Shown here: positions 1 to 9,054 of the stretch, piece after piece
Layout of the letters: the number at the start of each line of letters is the position of its first letter
How positions within the stretch are numbered: position 1 is the first letter of the stretch
Source: Roseobacter litoralis Och 149
Lineage (GTDB): Bacteria > Pseudomonadota > Alphaproteobacteria > Rhodobacterales > Rhodobacteraceae
Length of the DNA stretch: 64,000 nt
NCBI RefSeq assembly: GCF_000154785.2
Contig: NC_015730.1
Span: 1,426,001-1,490,000, forward strand
Reading direction: 5' to 3'
The notes under the pieces: model-generated
Told to the model about the DNA's origin: nothing
Databases searched by the model: none
What the model saw: the letters and a program-made list of their open reading frames with translations, nothing else
Position numbers and translations under genes: made by a program

Positions 1-1325
1 TCACCGAGACGCTGAACGAAGGTTTGAAACGCGGCTATGCCATCAAAGTAACCGCGGCGGAACTGGATGCCAAAGTCAATGAAAAGCTGGCAGAAGCCCA
101 GCCCGAAGTTGAAATGAAAGGCTTTCGCAAGGGCAAGGTGCCCATGGCGCTGCTGAAAAAGCAGTTCGGTCAGAAGGTCATGGGCGAAGCGATGCAGGAA
201 AGCATTGACGGCGCGATGAGCGACCATTTCACAGCCTGTGGCGATCGCCCGGCGATGCAGCCCGAGGTCAAGATGACCAATGAGGACTGGAAAGAAGGCG
301 ACGATATCGAAGTGTCGATGTCGTACGAGGCGCTTCCGGACATTCCTGACGTTGATTTTTCCACGATCGAACTTGAAAAAATGACCGTCAAAGCGGATGA
401 CGCAGCGATTGACGAAGCCTTGGGCAATCTGGCGGAAACGGCGCAGAATTTCGAAAGCCGCAAAAAGGGTTCGAAGGCGAAGGACGGCGATCAGATCGTC
501 ATGGATTTCTTGGGTAAAGTCGACGATGTGGCGTTTGACGGCGGTGCGGCTGAAGATTATCCTCTTGTGCTAGGATCAAACTCGTTCATCCCGGGGTTTG
601 AAGAGCAGCTGGTTGGCGCCAAGGCGGGGGACGAAACCTCGGTTACAGTTACATTCCCGGAAAACTACCAAGCGGAAAACCTTGCCGGCAAGGAAGCAGT
701 TTTTGAATGCACCGTCAAAGAGGTCAAAAAGCCTGTCGCAGCGGAAATTGATGACGAATTGGCAAAGAAGTTCGGCGCCGAAGATCTCGCGGCCCTCAAA
801 GGTCAGATTGCAGAGCGTCTTGAAGCAGAATATGCGGGTGCGGCACGCGCTATCATGAAACGTTCGTTGCTCGATGCCTTGGATGATATCGTCGACTTTG
901 ATTTGCCGCCATCACTGGTCAGTGCCGAAGCGGGTCAAATCGCACACCAACTCTGGCACGAGGAAAACCCGGACGTCGAAGGGCATGACCATCCGGAAAT
1001 CACGCCGACGGATGAACACACAAAACTGGCTGAACGCCGCGTGCGTCTTGGCCTGCTGCTGGCCGATATTGGTCAGAAGGCAGAGGTCGAGGTAACGGAC
1101 GCAGAAATGAGTCAGGCGATCATGAATCAGGCGCGTCAATACCCTGGTCAGGAGCGTCAGTTCTTTGAGTTCGTGCAGCAAAACCAGCAGATGCAGCAAC
1201 AAATGCGGGCGCCGATTTTCGAAGACAAGGTCGTTGACCATGTATTCGAGGGCGCAAAGGTAGCGGAAAAAGAAGTCTCCAAGGACGATCTTCAGAAAGC
1301 TGTTGAGGCGCTCGAAGAAGAGTAA
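1..1325 (+). CDS. tig: Trigger factor, 5' end outside window
   Basis: Ribosome-associated chaperone and peptidyl-prolyl isomerase that binds nascent chains at the tunnel exit. The frame is open from base 1 (bases 1-2 finish a codon) and reads [15 protein letters not shown], so only the first couple of codons are missing. The TTG at base 24 is an internal codon, not the start. The ribosome-docking signature GFRKGKVP is present near the N-terminus. An FKBP-type domain follows ([14 protein letters not shown]...FDGG), then a long helical C-terminal chaperone arm ending in an acidic tail. Length fits the family (about 440 residues). A strong terminator follows directly, so this is probably the last gene of its transcript. 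Confidence 0.97.
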   Translation, partial: TETLNEGLKRGYAIKVTAAELDAKVNEKLAEAQPEVEMKGFRKGKVPMALLKKQFGQKVMGEAMQESIDGAMSDHFTACGDRPAMQPEVKMTNEDWKEGDDIEVSMSYEALPDIPDVDFSTIELEKMTVKADDAAIDEALGNLAETAQNFESRKKGSKAKDGDQIVMDFLGKVDDVAFDGGAAEDYPLVLGSNSFIPGFEEQLVGAKAGDETSVTVTFPENYQAENLAGKEAVFECTVKEVKKPVAAEIDDELAKKFGAEDLAALKGQIAERLEAEYAGAARAIMKRSLLDALDDIVDFDLPPSLVSAEAGQIAHQLWHEENPDVEGHDHPEITPTDEHTKLAERRVRLGLLLADIGQKAEVEVTDAEMSQAIMNQARQYPGQERQFFEFVQQNQQMQQQMRAPIFEDKVVDHVFEGAKVAEKEVSKDDLQKAVEALEEE

Positions 1326-1351
1326 ACCACTCTCCTTCAGTCGATTATCAG

Positions 1352-1386
1352 AACCGGTGTCAGAAATGATGCCGGTTTTTTATTTT
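1352..1386 (+). terminator. Rho-independent terminator of tig
   Basis: An 11-bp stem (AACCGGTGTCA pairing with TGATGCCGGTT through two GU wobbles) is closed by a GAAA tetraloop. It is followed by a T-rich run, TTTTTTATTTTT. It starts 27 bases after the tig stop codon. Confidence 0.9.
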
Positions 1387-1459
1387 TCCCATCGCGATTT
1401 GAAATTCATTCAGTTTAAGGTTGAACGCACCATACACTTGAATTGCAAAGAGGTGCGCG

Positions 1460-2149
1460 ATGACAAAGAGACTTATGGCCGAATTTTTCGGCACGTTTTG
1501 GCTGGTATTCGGAGGTTGCGGCAGCGCTGTTTTGGCCGCTGGCGTTGCTGATGTAGGCATTGGCTGGCTTGGTGTGAGCCTTGCATTTGGCCTGACGGTG
1601 ATGACGATGGCCTACACGGTGGGCCATATTTCAGGCGGGCATTTCAACCCTGCGGTGTCTCTGGGTCTCATGATTGGCGGCCGGTTTGATGCCAAGGACC
1701 TCTTGCCATATTGGGCGGCTCAGGTCGCGGGTGCGGTCGTGGCAGCGGCTGTTCTGTTTGTGGTGGTATCGGGCGGCGTCGGATTTGAGGGCGTTGGCGG
1801 ATTTGCATCCAATGGCTACGCCGAAGCCTCGCCGCAGGGGTATTCGATGATGTCTGTACTGGTCATCGAGGTGGTGCTGACCGCGTTCTTTCTGATCATC
1901 ATTCTGGGGTCCACGTCGTCAGGTGCCCCGGCGGGATTTGCGCCCATCGCAATCGGTCTGGGGCTGACGTTGATCCACCTCATTTCGATTCCAGTCTCCA
2001 ACACTTCGGTCAATCCGGCGCGCTCAACCGGTGTTGCGCTCTTTGCAGAGGGCCCTGCAGTGGGCCAACTCTGGCTCTTTTGGGTTGCCCCCCTGATCGG
2101 TGCTGCCATCGGCGCGGCGATCTGGAAGATGATGACCACCGACGATTGA
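1460..2149 (+). CDS. aqpZ: Aquaporin Z, water channel
   Basis: Inner-membrane water channel of the MIP family, 229 residues, the usual length. Both pore motifs are intact: NPA at residues 63-65 (HFNPAVSLG) and 185-187 (NPARSTG). The selectivity-filter positions I can place (Phe near 43, His173, Arg188) match water-selective E. coli AqpZ rather than the glycerol facilitator GlpF. Six hydrophobic membrane segments are evident. An AGAGGTG ribosome site precedes the ATG. It is a stand-alone gene, converging on the alternative oxidase gene. Confidence 0.95.
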   Translation: MTKRLMAEFFGTFWLVFGGCGSAVLAAGVADVGIGWLGVSLAFGLTVMTMAYTVGHISGGHFNPAVSLGLMIGGRFDAKDLLPYWAAQVAGAVVAAAVLFVVVSGGVGFEGVGGFASNGYAEASPQGYSMMSVLVIEVVLTAFFLIIILGSTSSGAPAGFAPIAIGLGLTLIHLISIPVSNTSVNPARSTGVALFAEGPAVGQLWLFWVAPLIGAAIGAAIWKMMTTDD

Positions 2150-2169
2150 CGGCGCGGCACAAGGCCGTC

Positions 2170-2199
2170 CATCGCCTCCCTCGTGAATGGGGGGCGATG
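2170..2199. terminator. Hairpin between convergent aqpZ and alternative oxidase genes
   Basis: The inverted repeat CATCGCCTCCC / GGGGGGCGATG has an 8-base loop and sits in the 56-bp gap between two convergent stop codons. It has no clear T-run on either side, so it may be a weak bidirectional terminator or an mRNA 3'-end stabiliser. Confidence 0.5.
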
Positions 2200-2205
2200 C
2201 GATCA

Positions 2206-2847
2206 CTAGGCGGAGGACGCCAGCTCGTTTGCCATTTCGTGATTGCGATCCCTGTGGCCGGCTTCGTCAGCGCGTACGGCAATGATGACCTCACGGAGCC
2301 GAGCGTCCGGCGGTAACTTCCAATAATCGATGGCGATTTGCGGTGCCGCTATGTTCTGAACACGGCCCGCATCAACTTCTTCCAGATACTGCGTGTAGCT
2401 GATGACGGCTTCTTCCTCCAGATAGGCGACGACGCGATGCGCGGTGCGCGGCGCAAACAGGTAGAGCACAAAATACAGATTAAAGAACACGCCTTGCCCT
2501 GCGATGATAAGGTAGCGTTCCAGCCGACTGGGTTCGGCTACTTTGATGAATGTCATCAAATGCATCCGTTCGTTCTCGGCTTCATCAAGAAGTTCGCGCA
2601 CCCATCCTTCGTCATCGCGCAACCTGCGCAGGGCTTTAAGATGCTGCAACATGCCACCGACCATGCCCGGAACCGCCGCGACTGTTTCCAGCACAACGGC
2701 GCGGTGCCCGTAACGCTTTGCAAAGAACTTGTCTGCAAAGACGCGCATGAATTTGACCAGCCGCAATGCAAAGCGATCGCGGACGTCTTTGGGTGGTGTA
2801 TGGTGGATCAAGGCGTCTGGGTCTTTGGCCGTTGATTTGTCGAACAT
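2206..2847 (-). CDS. aox: Alternative oxidase (ubiquinol oxidase, non-haem di-iron)
   Basis: Membrane-bound quinol:O2 oxidoreductase that bypasses the cytochrome bc1/cytochrome oxidase route without pumping protons. The four di-iron helices are recognisable: LETVA (Glu54), NERMH (Glu93, His96), LEEEA (144-146) and RADEAGH (Glu195, His198). Two hydrophobic stretches, near 51-70 and 113-132, fit the monotopic membrane-binding region. The protein is 213 residues, typical for bacterial AOX and shorter than plant forms because the targeting peptide is absent. I chose the ATG at 2847, five bases after AGGAGG, over the TTG immediately before it. In other marine bacteria AOX is linked to nitric oxide or cyanide stress; no such partner gene is adjacent here. 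Confidence 0.95.
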   Translation of the reverse strand: MFDKSTAKDPDALIHHTPPKDVRDRFALRLVKFMRVFADKFFAKRYGHRAVVLETVAAVPGMVGGMLQHLKALRRLRDDEGWVRELLDEAENERMHLMTFIKVAEPSRLERYLIIAGQGVFFNLYFVLYLFAPRTAHRVVAYLEEEAVISYTQYLEEVDAGRVQNIAAPQIAIDYWKLPPDARLREVIIAVRADEAGHRDRNHEMANELASSA

Positions 2848-2903
2848 CAATTCCTCCTGTTTCTGTCAGGAAATATGATGTGACCAGCGCGCGAAACAAG
2901 GTA

Positions 2904-2921
2904 TTGCGTCATTTTGCGCAA
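2904..2921. promoter_or_regulatory. Palindrome upstream of the alternative oxidase gene
   Basis: The inverted repeat TTGCG-N8-CGCAA lies about 57-74 bases upstream of the aox start codon. A weak promoter (TTGTTT, 18 bases, TATTTC on the minus strand) could lie between it and the gene. The half-sites resemble CRP/FNR-family sites such as those of NnrR, but those normally have N4 spacing, so the regulator is unknown. Confidence 0.35.
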
Positions 2922-3051
2922 GTATCTGGTGTTTCACATCGTTTGTATGTTCGGGCTGTCAGAACAGCGGCGTGAACAAAAAGAACCTTGATCGTGCAAA
3001 CATTCTATCCGGCTAATGGCGGTGGTGGCGCGAATTGTGTGGCCCCATAAA

Positions 3052-3079
3052 AAAGGCCGGGACTGACATCCCGGCCTTT
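3052..3079 (-). terminator. Terminator of the rpsF-rpsR-rplI operon
   Basis: An 11-bp stem (AAAGGCCGGGA / TCCCGGCCTTT) with a 6-base loop lies 21 bases past the rplI stop. On the minus strand it is followed by a run of T residues. Confidence 0.9.
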
Positions 3080-3100
3080 CAGTATCGATAATACGTATAG

Positions 3101-3736
3101 TTACGCTTTCGCAGTATCTTCGTCTTCGCTTTCATCTGCGGGTGCAACACCAGCAGCGTCCGCCAGATCTTCGTCTTCCGAGGCTGCGGCACCGATATCG
3201 TCAAACAGCTCCTGAATTTCGAATTCAGCGGCTGCTTCTTCTTCGGCGGCCAGTTCCTGAATGGACTTACCAGAGGCTTGCAGTTCAGCTTCTTCAACGG
3301 AACGCGCGACATTCAACTGAATTGTCGCGTCCACTTCGGGGTGCAGAACCACTTGGACGTCGTGCAGTCCGAGCTCTTTGATCGGGGCCAGCACGACCTG
3401 TTTACGGTCGACAGAAAAGCCTGCTTCGGTTGCCGCCTCGGAGGCGTCACGGGTCGTGACCGAACCATAAAGCGCGCCAGAATCAGAGGCCGAGCGAATC
3501 ACGATGAACTGTTGTCCATCAAGTTTGGCTGCGAGTGCTTCAGCTTCTTTGCGCGTTTCAAGGTTGCGTGCCTCAAGTTGCGTTTTCTGCTGCTCAAAAG
3601 CTTCGATGTTTGATTTTGAGGCCGACAGGGCCTTGCCCTGCGGCAAAAGGAAATTGCGTGCGTAACCGGGTTTGACGTCGACAACTTCGCCCATTTGGCC
3701 CAATTTCGCGACACGTTCCAGAAGGATAACTTGCAT
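3101..3736 (-). CDS. rplI: 50S ribosomal protein L9
   Basis: Large-subunit protein at the base of the L1 stalk. The N-terminal half is canonical ([36 protein letters not shown]), followed by the long helix and C-terminal domain up to about residue 148. The protein is 211 residues against about 150 in E. coli. The extra 60 or so residues form a low-complexity, strongly acidic tail rich in Glu, Asp and Ala. Tails of this kind occur in some alphaproteobacterial L9 proteins, but their role is unknown to me. Last gene of the rpsF-rpsR-rplI operon, ten bases after rpsR. Confidence 0.97.
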   Translation of the reverse strand: MQVILLERVAKLGQMGEVVDVKPGYARNFLLPQGKALSASKSNIEAFEQQKTQLEARNLETRKEAEALAAKLDGQQFIVIRSASDSGALYGSVTTRDASEAATEAGFSVDRKQVVLAPIKELGLHDVQVVLHPEVDATIQLNVARSVEEAELQASGKSIQELAAEEEAAAEFEIQELFDDIGAAASEDEDLADAAGVAPADESEDEDTAKA

Positions 3737-3746
3737 GATGTTCTCC

Positions 3747-3974
3747 TTACTTCACTGCGTAGGGCAGAAGGGCCAGAAAGCGGGCACGTTTGATGGCACG
3801 GGCCAGCTCACGTTGCTTTTTGGCGGAAACTGCGGTGATGCGGGACGGTACGATCTTGCCACGCTCAGAGATATAGCGCTGCAAAAGACGGGTGTCTTTG
3901 TAGTCGATCTTTGGTGCGTTGTCGCCTGAGAAGGGGCAGACCTTACGACGGCGGAAAAATGGTTTGGTAGCCAT
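3747..3974 (-). CDS. rpsR: 30S ribosomal protein S18
   Basis: Small-subunit platform protein that pairs with S6. 75 residues, with the family pattern [62 protein letters not shown]. It lies between rpsF and rplI in the standard bacterial order. Confidence 0.98.
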   Translation of the reverse strand: MATKPFFRRRKVCPFSGDNAPKIDYKDTRLLQRYISERGKIVPSRITAVSAKKQRELARAIKRARFLALLPYAVK

Positions 3975-4000
3975 GGTTTATGTCCTTATCCTAATGTCGA

Positions 4001-4354
4001 TCAACGACGTTCGCGGCGGTCGCCACGCTCTTCGCGCTTCTGCATCTGAACAGATGGCAGTTCCGCGTGTTCATCAACCTTGATCGTCAAAACGCGCATC
4101 ACATCATCATGCAGACGCATCAGGCGTTCCATCTCATGGACGGCCGGTGCAGGCGCATCAGAGCGCAGGAATGCATAGTGACCCTTGCGGTTCTTGTTGA
4201 TCTTGTACGCCATCGTTTTGACGCCCCAGTACTCGTGATCCACGAGTGCGCCACCGTTGTCGGACAGGACGGTCCCAAAATGTTCGATCAACCCTTCGGC
4301 CTGTGTGTTCGACAGGTCCTGACGTGCGATCATAACATGCTCGTATAAAGGCAT
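4001..4354 (-). CDS. rpsF: 30S ribosomal protein S6
   Basis: Small-subunit protein that binds S18 and the central domain of 16S rRNA. Starts MPLYEHVMIARQDLSNTQAE, with the conserved KNRKGHYAFL core and an Arg/Glu-rich tail (QKREERGDRRERR). 117 residues. First gene of the operon. The 330-bp gap upstream may hold its promoter (candidate TTGCGT, 16 bases, TATACG on the minus strand near 4466-4493) and possibly an S6:S18-responsive leader, which I could not confirm. Confidence 0.97.
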   Translation of the reverse strand: MPLYEHVMIARQDLSNTQAEGLIEHFGTVLSDNGGALVDHEYWGVKTMAYKINKNRKGHYAFLRSDAPAPAVHEMERLMRLHDDVMRVLTIKVDEHAELPSVQMQKREERGDRRERR

Positions 4355-4685
4355 GTGTCTTCCTTATTTATATCAGGGCGCATTTCAAAGGCAGGGCGTT
4401 TCCCCTTTTGCGGCCCCACCACGAGAGACTGCGCGGTTCAAAATTCTTGCAAAAGGAAGTGCTGCGTATACACGGTTTCTGTCATGACGCAAGGCTGCGC
4501 GCGCACATGAGATAAGGGGTGCTGGCGATCTGTAATTGCATGGGCCCGAGTGGCTATTTTCGCACAAAAAGCACCAAACCGACCTGTTGTGTTCGTATCT
4601 GCGCATAACCTGTTCGTGAACGGCATTTGTTTTTGGCACCATCTGCCCCATGTTTTAATCTCACAACAACACGGAGATATCGGCG
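4355..4685. other. 331-bp divergent promoter region, rpsF / yceI
   Basis: No convincing gene lies here; short frames on both strands lack ribosome sites and family-like sequence. It holds the divergent control regions of the ribosomal operon (left) and yceI (right). Confidence 0.7.
4633..4661 (+). promoter_or_regulatory. Probable sigma70-type promoter of yceI
   Basis: TTGGCA, a 17-base spacer, then TAATCT. The expected start point lies about 18 bases before the yceI ATG, leaving room only for the CGGAGATA ribosome site. Confidence 0.5.
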
Positions 4686-5264
4686 ATGAAAACTCTCGTT
4701 CTAGCGGCAGCACTTGCTGCAACAGCTTCTTTTGCTTCTGCAGCAGACAAATATGTTCTGGATGCCAGCCACAGCCAGGTTCTGTTCAGTTATAACCACC
4801 TCGGGTTTTCAACAACCTTTGGCATGTTCTCTGGTTTCGAAGGGGAAATCATGTTTGACGCAGAAAACCCAGCCGGGTCCAGCGTTGCAGTCTCCATGCC
4901 AACAATGAGCATGTTTACCGGTTGGGAAGACCGCGAGACACATTTCATGTCGGAAGACTTTTTCGGTGCAACTGACGAAGACATGATTTCTTTCACGTCG
5001 TCATCCATCGAAGTCACCGGAGAGAACACTGCGAAGATCACAGGCGATCTCACCATGAACGACGTGACCAAACCCGTGGTGCTGGACGCGGTGCTGAACA
5101 AGTCCGGCCCATACCCGTTTGGCCCCAAGCAAGGGACGCCCACGCTGGGCTTTGATGCCACAACCACGCTGCTGCGGTCTGATTTCGAGCTTGGCGCTTT
5201 CGCGCCTGCGGTGAGTGATGAGGTCACGGTGCAAATCTCGATTGAAGCGCTTCAGGCGGAATAA
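4686..5264 (+). CDS. YceI family periplasmic lipid-binding protein
   Basis: Exported lipocalin-like protein, 192 residues. The signal peptide is clear (MKTLVLAAALAATASFASA, cleavage expected after Ala19). The mature part begins with the family pattern DKYVLDASHSQVLFSYNHLGFSTTFGMFSGFEGEI and contains MFTGWEDRETHFMSEDFF and ITGDLTMNDVTKPVVLDAVLN. Structures of family members bind polyisoprenoids or long fatty amides in a beta-barrel pocket; the physiological role is still vague. It converges on a second gene carrying a YceI domain fused to cytochrome b561, which suggests a shared quinone or lipid-related task. Confidence 0.93.
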   Translation: MKTLVLAAALAATASFASAADKYVLDASHSQVLFSYNHLGFSTTFGMFSGFEGEIMFDAENPAGSSVAVSMPTMSMFTGWEDRETHFMSEDFFGATDEDMISFTSSSIEVTGENTAKITGDLTMNDVTKPVVLDAVLNKSGPYPFGPKQGTPTLGFDATTTLLRSDFELGAFAPAVSDEVTVQISIEALQAE

Positions 5265-5288
5265 TCGACCCATATACCGACACGATTG

Positions 5289-5320
5289 AAAAGGCCGCGC
5301 CATGACAGCGCGGCCTTTTT
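5289..5320. terminator. Bidirectional terminator between yceI and the b561-YceI gene
   Basis: A 12-bp stem (AAAAGGCCGCGC / GCGCGGCCTTTT) with a 7-base loop is flanked by A-run and T-run, so it can serve both convergent genes. Confidence 0.9.
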
Positions 5321-5323
5321 CGT

Positions 5324-6523
5324 TCAGTCGCTTTCGCTGGCGGTGAGGCTGACGGCAATATTCACCCCAAAGCCCACAGCACTTTCATCCTTTTGTGATT
5401 CGCCGACGTTGAAATCCCGGCGGTCGATCTGCAAACCGCCCTGCATTGTTGCGACACCGTCGGACACATCGAGCGTGAAGGGCAGGGTGGCGGGAAGCGT
5501 GGTGCCCTTGATGGTCAGCGTGCCGATTGCCGCATAGCCCTGTTCGCCCCGCTCGATTGTGGCATTGAAACTGGCGGTCGGGAAACCTTCGACGTTGAAG
5601 AAATCGCTGCCCATGGCATCGGATGTGACCGACCCCAGCGTCAGCGAGCCGATGGAGACGACCACATCCACCGATCCCGCAGGGCCGCTTTGCACGGTTT
5701 CGTCAAAGCTGATCGCCGCTGTCCAGTCGGCAAAGCTGCCGGTCACAGCCGAGCCGAGCTGCTGCACGGTGATTTCAAGGGTGCCGTCCTGTACGACCCA
5801 ATCCGACTGCACCGCTTCGAGGGCGGCGGCCTGAACACTGCCGTCGTGTTTTTCATAAAGACCCAAGCCAGCCCCGGTCGCCACCGCACCGCCCCAGATG
5901 ACCAGGGCAACGGCCAGCGGCAGCACCGTGGCGTGGCCCGCGTTGACAGCGGGCACCTGCGGGGTGCCGGGCAGCATCCGTCGCAAAGTGCTATCACGGT
6001 CGATGAAGTGGTGTTTCAGCGCGCCCGCAGCGTGCAGAAAGATCGACACGACCAGCACGCGTTCGAAGACGATGTGCAAGCCTGCCGTAAACCCGGCGAG
6101 CGCTTCTGATTTCGGGATCAGCGGCAAGTTCTGGCCCAAGGGCCACCAGATCGGCGCAAACCCGGAGGTCGCGGCGTGGTGCACCCAGCCCGATAGCGGA
6201 ACCAGCAGCAGTGAACCATAAAGCAGCCAGTGCACCGATTGCGCCGCAAGACTTTCCACTTTGCGATCGGCGTGCAGCAGGGCGGGTTTGGGCTGGCTGA
6301 TGGCCCAGATGATGCGCACGAGCGCCACGAAGAACACTGTCACGCCGAGCGTTTTATGCAGCGAAAAGTACCATGCCTTGCGCGTGAGTTGCTCAGAGGT
6401 CTCATAGGGCAGATCATTGGCAAAGATGCCAAGCGGTATCAGCGTCAGGATCAGCAAGGCGGTGAGCCAGTGAAATGTCTTGGCAACGCTTCCATAATGC
6501 TGTGTCGTGTTGGAAAGGGTCAT
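5324..6523 (-). CDS. Cytochrome b561 - YceI domain fusion
   Basis: Membrane di-haem b-type cytochrome joined to a periplasmic YceI domain, 399 residues. Residues about 1-180 form the b561 module, with four to five membrane helices and haem-ligand candidates His18 (KTFHWLTALL) and His56 (FSLHKTLGV). A further hydrophobic helix follows near 200-220. The C-terminal 160 residues are YceI-like (TLTIKGTTLPATLPFTLDV...RRDFNVGE). I chose the ATG at 6523, which has GGAG eight bases upstream, rather than the frame's first start at 6547. b561 proteins pass electrons between quinol and periplasmic acceptors; the fused domain may deliver or sense an isoprenoid quinone, which is inference. Confidence 0.9.
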   Translation of the reverse strand: MTLSNTTQHYGSVAKTFHWLTALLILTLIPLGIFANDLPYETSEQLTRKAWYFSLHKTLGVTVFFVALVRIIWAISQPKPALLHADRKVESLAAQSVHWLLYGSLLLVPLSGWVHHAATSGFAPIWWPLGQNLPLIPKSEALAGFTAGLHIVFERVLVVSIFLHAAGALKHHFIDRDSTLRRMLPGTPQVPAVNAGHATVLPLAVALVIWGGAVATGAGLGLYEKHDGSVQAAALEAVQSDWVVQDGTLEITVQQLGSAVTGSFADWTAAISFDETVQSGPAGSVDVVVSIGSLTLGSVTSDAMGSDFFNVEGFPTASFNATIERGEQGYAAIGTLTIKGTTLPATLPFTLDVSDGVATMQGGLQIDRRDFNVGESQKDESAVGFGVNIAVSLTASESD

Positions 6524-6713
6524 CCTGCTTCTCCGGTCGGTGTGCAATTATGAGTAGTGTAGGCTCTTGAGCGGGCAGGGCAATCTGTTGTGATGCACAG
6601 GGTTTGCGCAAAGATGTAGCGCAGGCACTGCCAGCGCGGTGCGACTGGCCGTTGCTCTCGGGGTGCGGGCAGGCTAATCGGGAAGCAGTATAGAAAACCG
6701 AAGGGCAGATTTC

Positions 6714-7646
6714 ATGAGCATTGCATTTGTTTTCCCCGGTCAGGGGGCTCAGACGATTGGCATGGGGCGCGCACTGGCCGAAGCCTATCCGGCCGCGCAG
6801 GCTGTGTTTGATGAGGTGGATGATGCCTTGGGTGAAAAGCTGAGTGCGTTGATCTGGGAGGGCGATATCGAAACCCTGACGCTGACACAGAACGCACAAC
6901 CCGCGTTGATGGCCACGTCAATGGCCGCGATCCGAGCCTTGGCGTCTGAGGGTATCGGCGTTGATAAACTGTCTTTTGTGGCGGGCCACAGCCTTGGGGA
7001 ATATTCCGCTTTGGCCGCCGCGGGGACGTTCTCGATTGCCGATGCGGCGCGGCTGTTGCGCACACGCGGGCTGGCGATGCAGCGTGCGGTGCCCGTGGGG
7101 CAAGGGGCGATGGCGGCTGTACTGGGATTGGATTTCGACACGGCGACGGACGTCGCCGCACGCGCTGCACAAGGGCAGGTGTGCCAGATCGCAAATGAGA
7201 ACGATCCGGCGCAGAACGTGGTATCGGGGGAAAGGGGCGCCGTTGAGCGCGCCATCGTTCTGGCCAAGGAGGCAGGCGCGAAACGCGCGCTTTTGCTGCC
7301 GGTCTCGGCACCGTTCCATTGTGCCTTGATGGCACCGGCGGCGAAAGAAATGGCGCAGGCACTGGAAGAGGTCGAGATGTCAGCGCCACAGGTGCCTCTG
7401 GTGGCGAATGTGCTGGGAACGGCTGTGGAGGATCCTGCCCGGATCAAGGAACTGCTGATTGATCAGGTGACAGGGCAGGTGCGCTGGAAAACCTCGGTCG
7501 AATGGATGGCCGCGCAGGGCGTGACAGAATTCTGGGAGATCGGCGCGGGCAAAGCCCTCAGCGGGATGATCCGGCGCATCGCAAAAGACAGCGTGTCACG
7601 TGCGATCGGCACCCCCGATGATATCAAAGCGGCAGTGAATGCCTGA
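6714..7646 (+). CDS. fabD: Malonyl-CoA:ACP transacylase
   Basis: Loads malonyl groups from CoA onto acyl carrier protein for fatty-acid elongation. 310 residues, full length. The N-terminal PGQGAQ motif, nucleophile Ser93 in GHSLGEYSAL, Arg124 that holds the malonyl carboxylate, and catalytic His202 in APFHCALM are all present. First gene of the fabD-fabG-acpP-fabF cluster, 14 bases before fabG. No fabH or plsX lies next to it. Confidence 0.97.
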   Translation: MSIAFVFPGQGAQTIGMGRALAEAYPAAQAVFDEVDDALGEKLSALIWEGDIETLTLTQNAQPALMATSMAAIRALASEGIGVDKLSFVAGHSLGEYSALAAAGTFSIADAARLLRTRGLAMQRAVPVGQGAMAAVLGLDFDTATDVAARAAQGQVCQIANENDPAQNVVSGERGAVERAIVLAKEAGAKRALLLPVSAPFHCALMAPAAKEMAQALEEVEMSAPQVPLVANVLGTAVEDPARIKELLIDQVTGQVRWKTSVEWMAAQGVTEFWEIGAGKALSGMIRRIAKDSVSRAIGTPDDIKAAVNA

Positions 7647-7660
7647 AGGGAGAAGAATAG

Positions 7661-8398
7661 ATGTTTGATCTGACAGGAAAGACAGCCCTGATCACTGGGG
7701 CCTCAGGTGGAATCGGCGCGGATATCGCGCGCGCGCTCCATGGTGCGGGGGCAACGGTGGGGTTGTCTGGCACGCGCGTGGCACCCCTTGAGGCGCTTGC
7801 GGCGGAGTTGGGCGAGCGGGCGCATGTGCTGCCCTGCAACCTGAGCGATATGGCTGCGGTTGAGGCTTTGCCGAAAGAAGCGGCGGCGGCGATGGGATCG
7901 GTGGATATTCTAATCAATAACGCGGGCATCACGCGCGACAATCTGTTCATGCGGATGTCGGATGAGGAATGGAATTCCGTCATTGATGTCAATCTGACGG
8001 CCACGTTCAAGCTGTGCAAAGGTGTCATGCGGGGCATGATGAAGGCGCGCTGGGGCCGCATCATCAACATCTCAAGCATCGTGGGGGCGACGGGAAATCC
8101 CGGACAGGCGAATTATGCGGCGTCCAAGGCGGGCATGGTCGGCATGTCCAAAAGCCTCGCCTATGAGGTCGCGAGCCGTGGCATTACGGTGAATGCCGTG
8201 GCACCGGGTTTCATTGAAACGGCGATGACGGACAAGCTGACGGATGAGCAAAAAGCTGCGATCATGGGGCAGATCCCCGCTGGTCGGATGGGGTCCGCAG
8301 GCGAGATTGCGGCCGGTGTTTTATATCTCGCCAGCCCCGAAGCGGGCTATGTCACGGGAACGACCTTGCACGTGAACGGCGGCATGGCCATGTTGTAG
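7661..8398 (+). CDS. fabG: 3-oxoacyl-ACP reductase
   Basis: NADPH-dependent first reduction of fatty-acid elongation; short-chain dehydrogenase family, 245 residues. The cofactor motif TGASGGIG (12-19), NNAG (87-90) and the catalytic set Asn111, Ser139, Tyr152 and Lys156 are intact. The C-terminus has the usual GMAML ending. A GGGAGAA ribosome site precedes the ATG. It follows fabD closely, so co-transcription is likely. Confidence 0.97.
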   Translation: MFDLTGKTALITGASGGIGADIARALHGAGATVGLSGTRVAPLEALAAELGERAHVLPCNLSDMAAVEALPKEAAAAMGSVDILINNAGITRDNLFMRMSDEEWNSVIDVNLTATFKLCKGVMRGMMKARWGRIINISSIVGATGNPGQANYAASKAGMVGMSKSLAYEVASRGITVNAVAPGFIETAMTDKLTDEQKAAIMGQIPAGRMGSAGEIAAGVLYLASPEAGYVTGTTLHVNGGMAML

Positions 8399-8512
8399 CA
8401 CGCGCAGGCGCGCAACCAGAACAGGATGCACAATGCGTTTGCCATCGTTGCAGCTTGTGATAAAGGGGGCGCAGAATTTAACGTGATGGTAGCATTTGTT
8501 ACCGCGTAAAGA

Positions 8513-8547
8513 CCCGTTCCAGACAGGCATCTCGATGCAGGAACGGG
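8513..8547 (+). other. Structured hairpin in the fabG-acpP gap
   Basis: Outer stem CCCGTTCC / GGAACGGG (8 bp) encloses an inner stem GCAT / ATGC with a CTCG loop. No T-run follows, so it is not an obvious terminator. It lies about 100 bases upstream of acpP in a 251-bp gap with no gene and could sit in the acpP leader or mark an RNA processing point. Confidence 0.45.
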
Positions 8548-8649
8548 GATCGAGCCGCCCTTTGGGGCATGCGCTTGCATAACCGGGTAAATTCGGTAAG
8601 TGAGCAACCGAAAGGGGCCAGTGCTGGCCCGAATGAATGAGGGACTATT

Positions 8650-8883
8650 ATGAGCGACATCGCAGATCGCGTGAAGAAAATCGTTGTGGAGCACCTTGGT
8701 GTCGAAGAAGACAAGGTAGTCGAAAGTGCGTCTTTTATTGACGATTTGGGCGCAGACAGCCTTGATACCGTCGAGCTGGTAATGGCCTTCGAAGAAGAGT
8801 TCGGCATCGAGATTCCAGACGATGCGGCTGAAACGATCCAAACCTTCGGCGATGCGGTTAAGTTCATCACCGAAGCGTCCTGA
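8650..8883 (+). CDS. acpP: Acyl carrier protein
   Basis: Carries acyl chains as thioesters on a 4'-phosphopantetheine arm. 77 residues, acidic, with the attachment serine Ser37 in [18 protein letters not shown]. The 251-bp gap before it and the strong terminator after it suggest separate high-level expression, as is usual for acpP. Confidence 0.98.
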   Translation: MSDIADRVKKIVVEHLGVEEDKVVESASFIDDLGADSLDTVELVMAFEEEFGIEIPDDAAETIQTFGDAVKFITEAS

Positions 8884-8918
8884 GTTAATTATCGGACGTT
8901 TTCTGGCGTAACAGCTTC

Positions 8919-8957
8919 AAAAAGCGCCTCTCCCTTGCGGAGAGGCGCTTTTTTTTT
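8919..8957 (+). terminator. Strong terminator of acpP
   Basis: A GC-rich stem (AAAAAGCGCCTCTC / GAGAGGCGCTTTTT) with a short loop is followed by nine T residues. Confidence 0.95.
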
Positions 8958-9054
8958 GATGAGATTCGCCAAAGGGTTGAATTTCTCCACATAAATGTTT
9001 CTGTTGTAAGGCAGAGGGCGCAAAGCTCCGCACCGCGAACAGAGGCAGATTACC

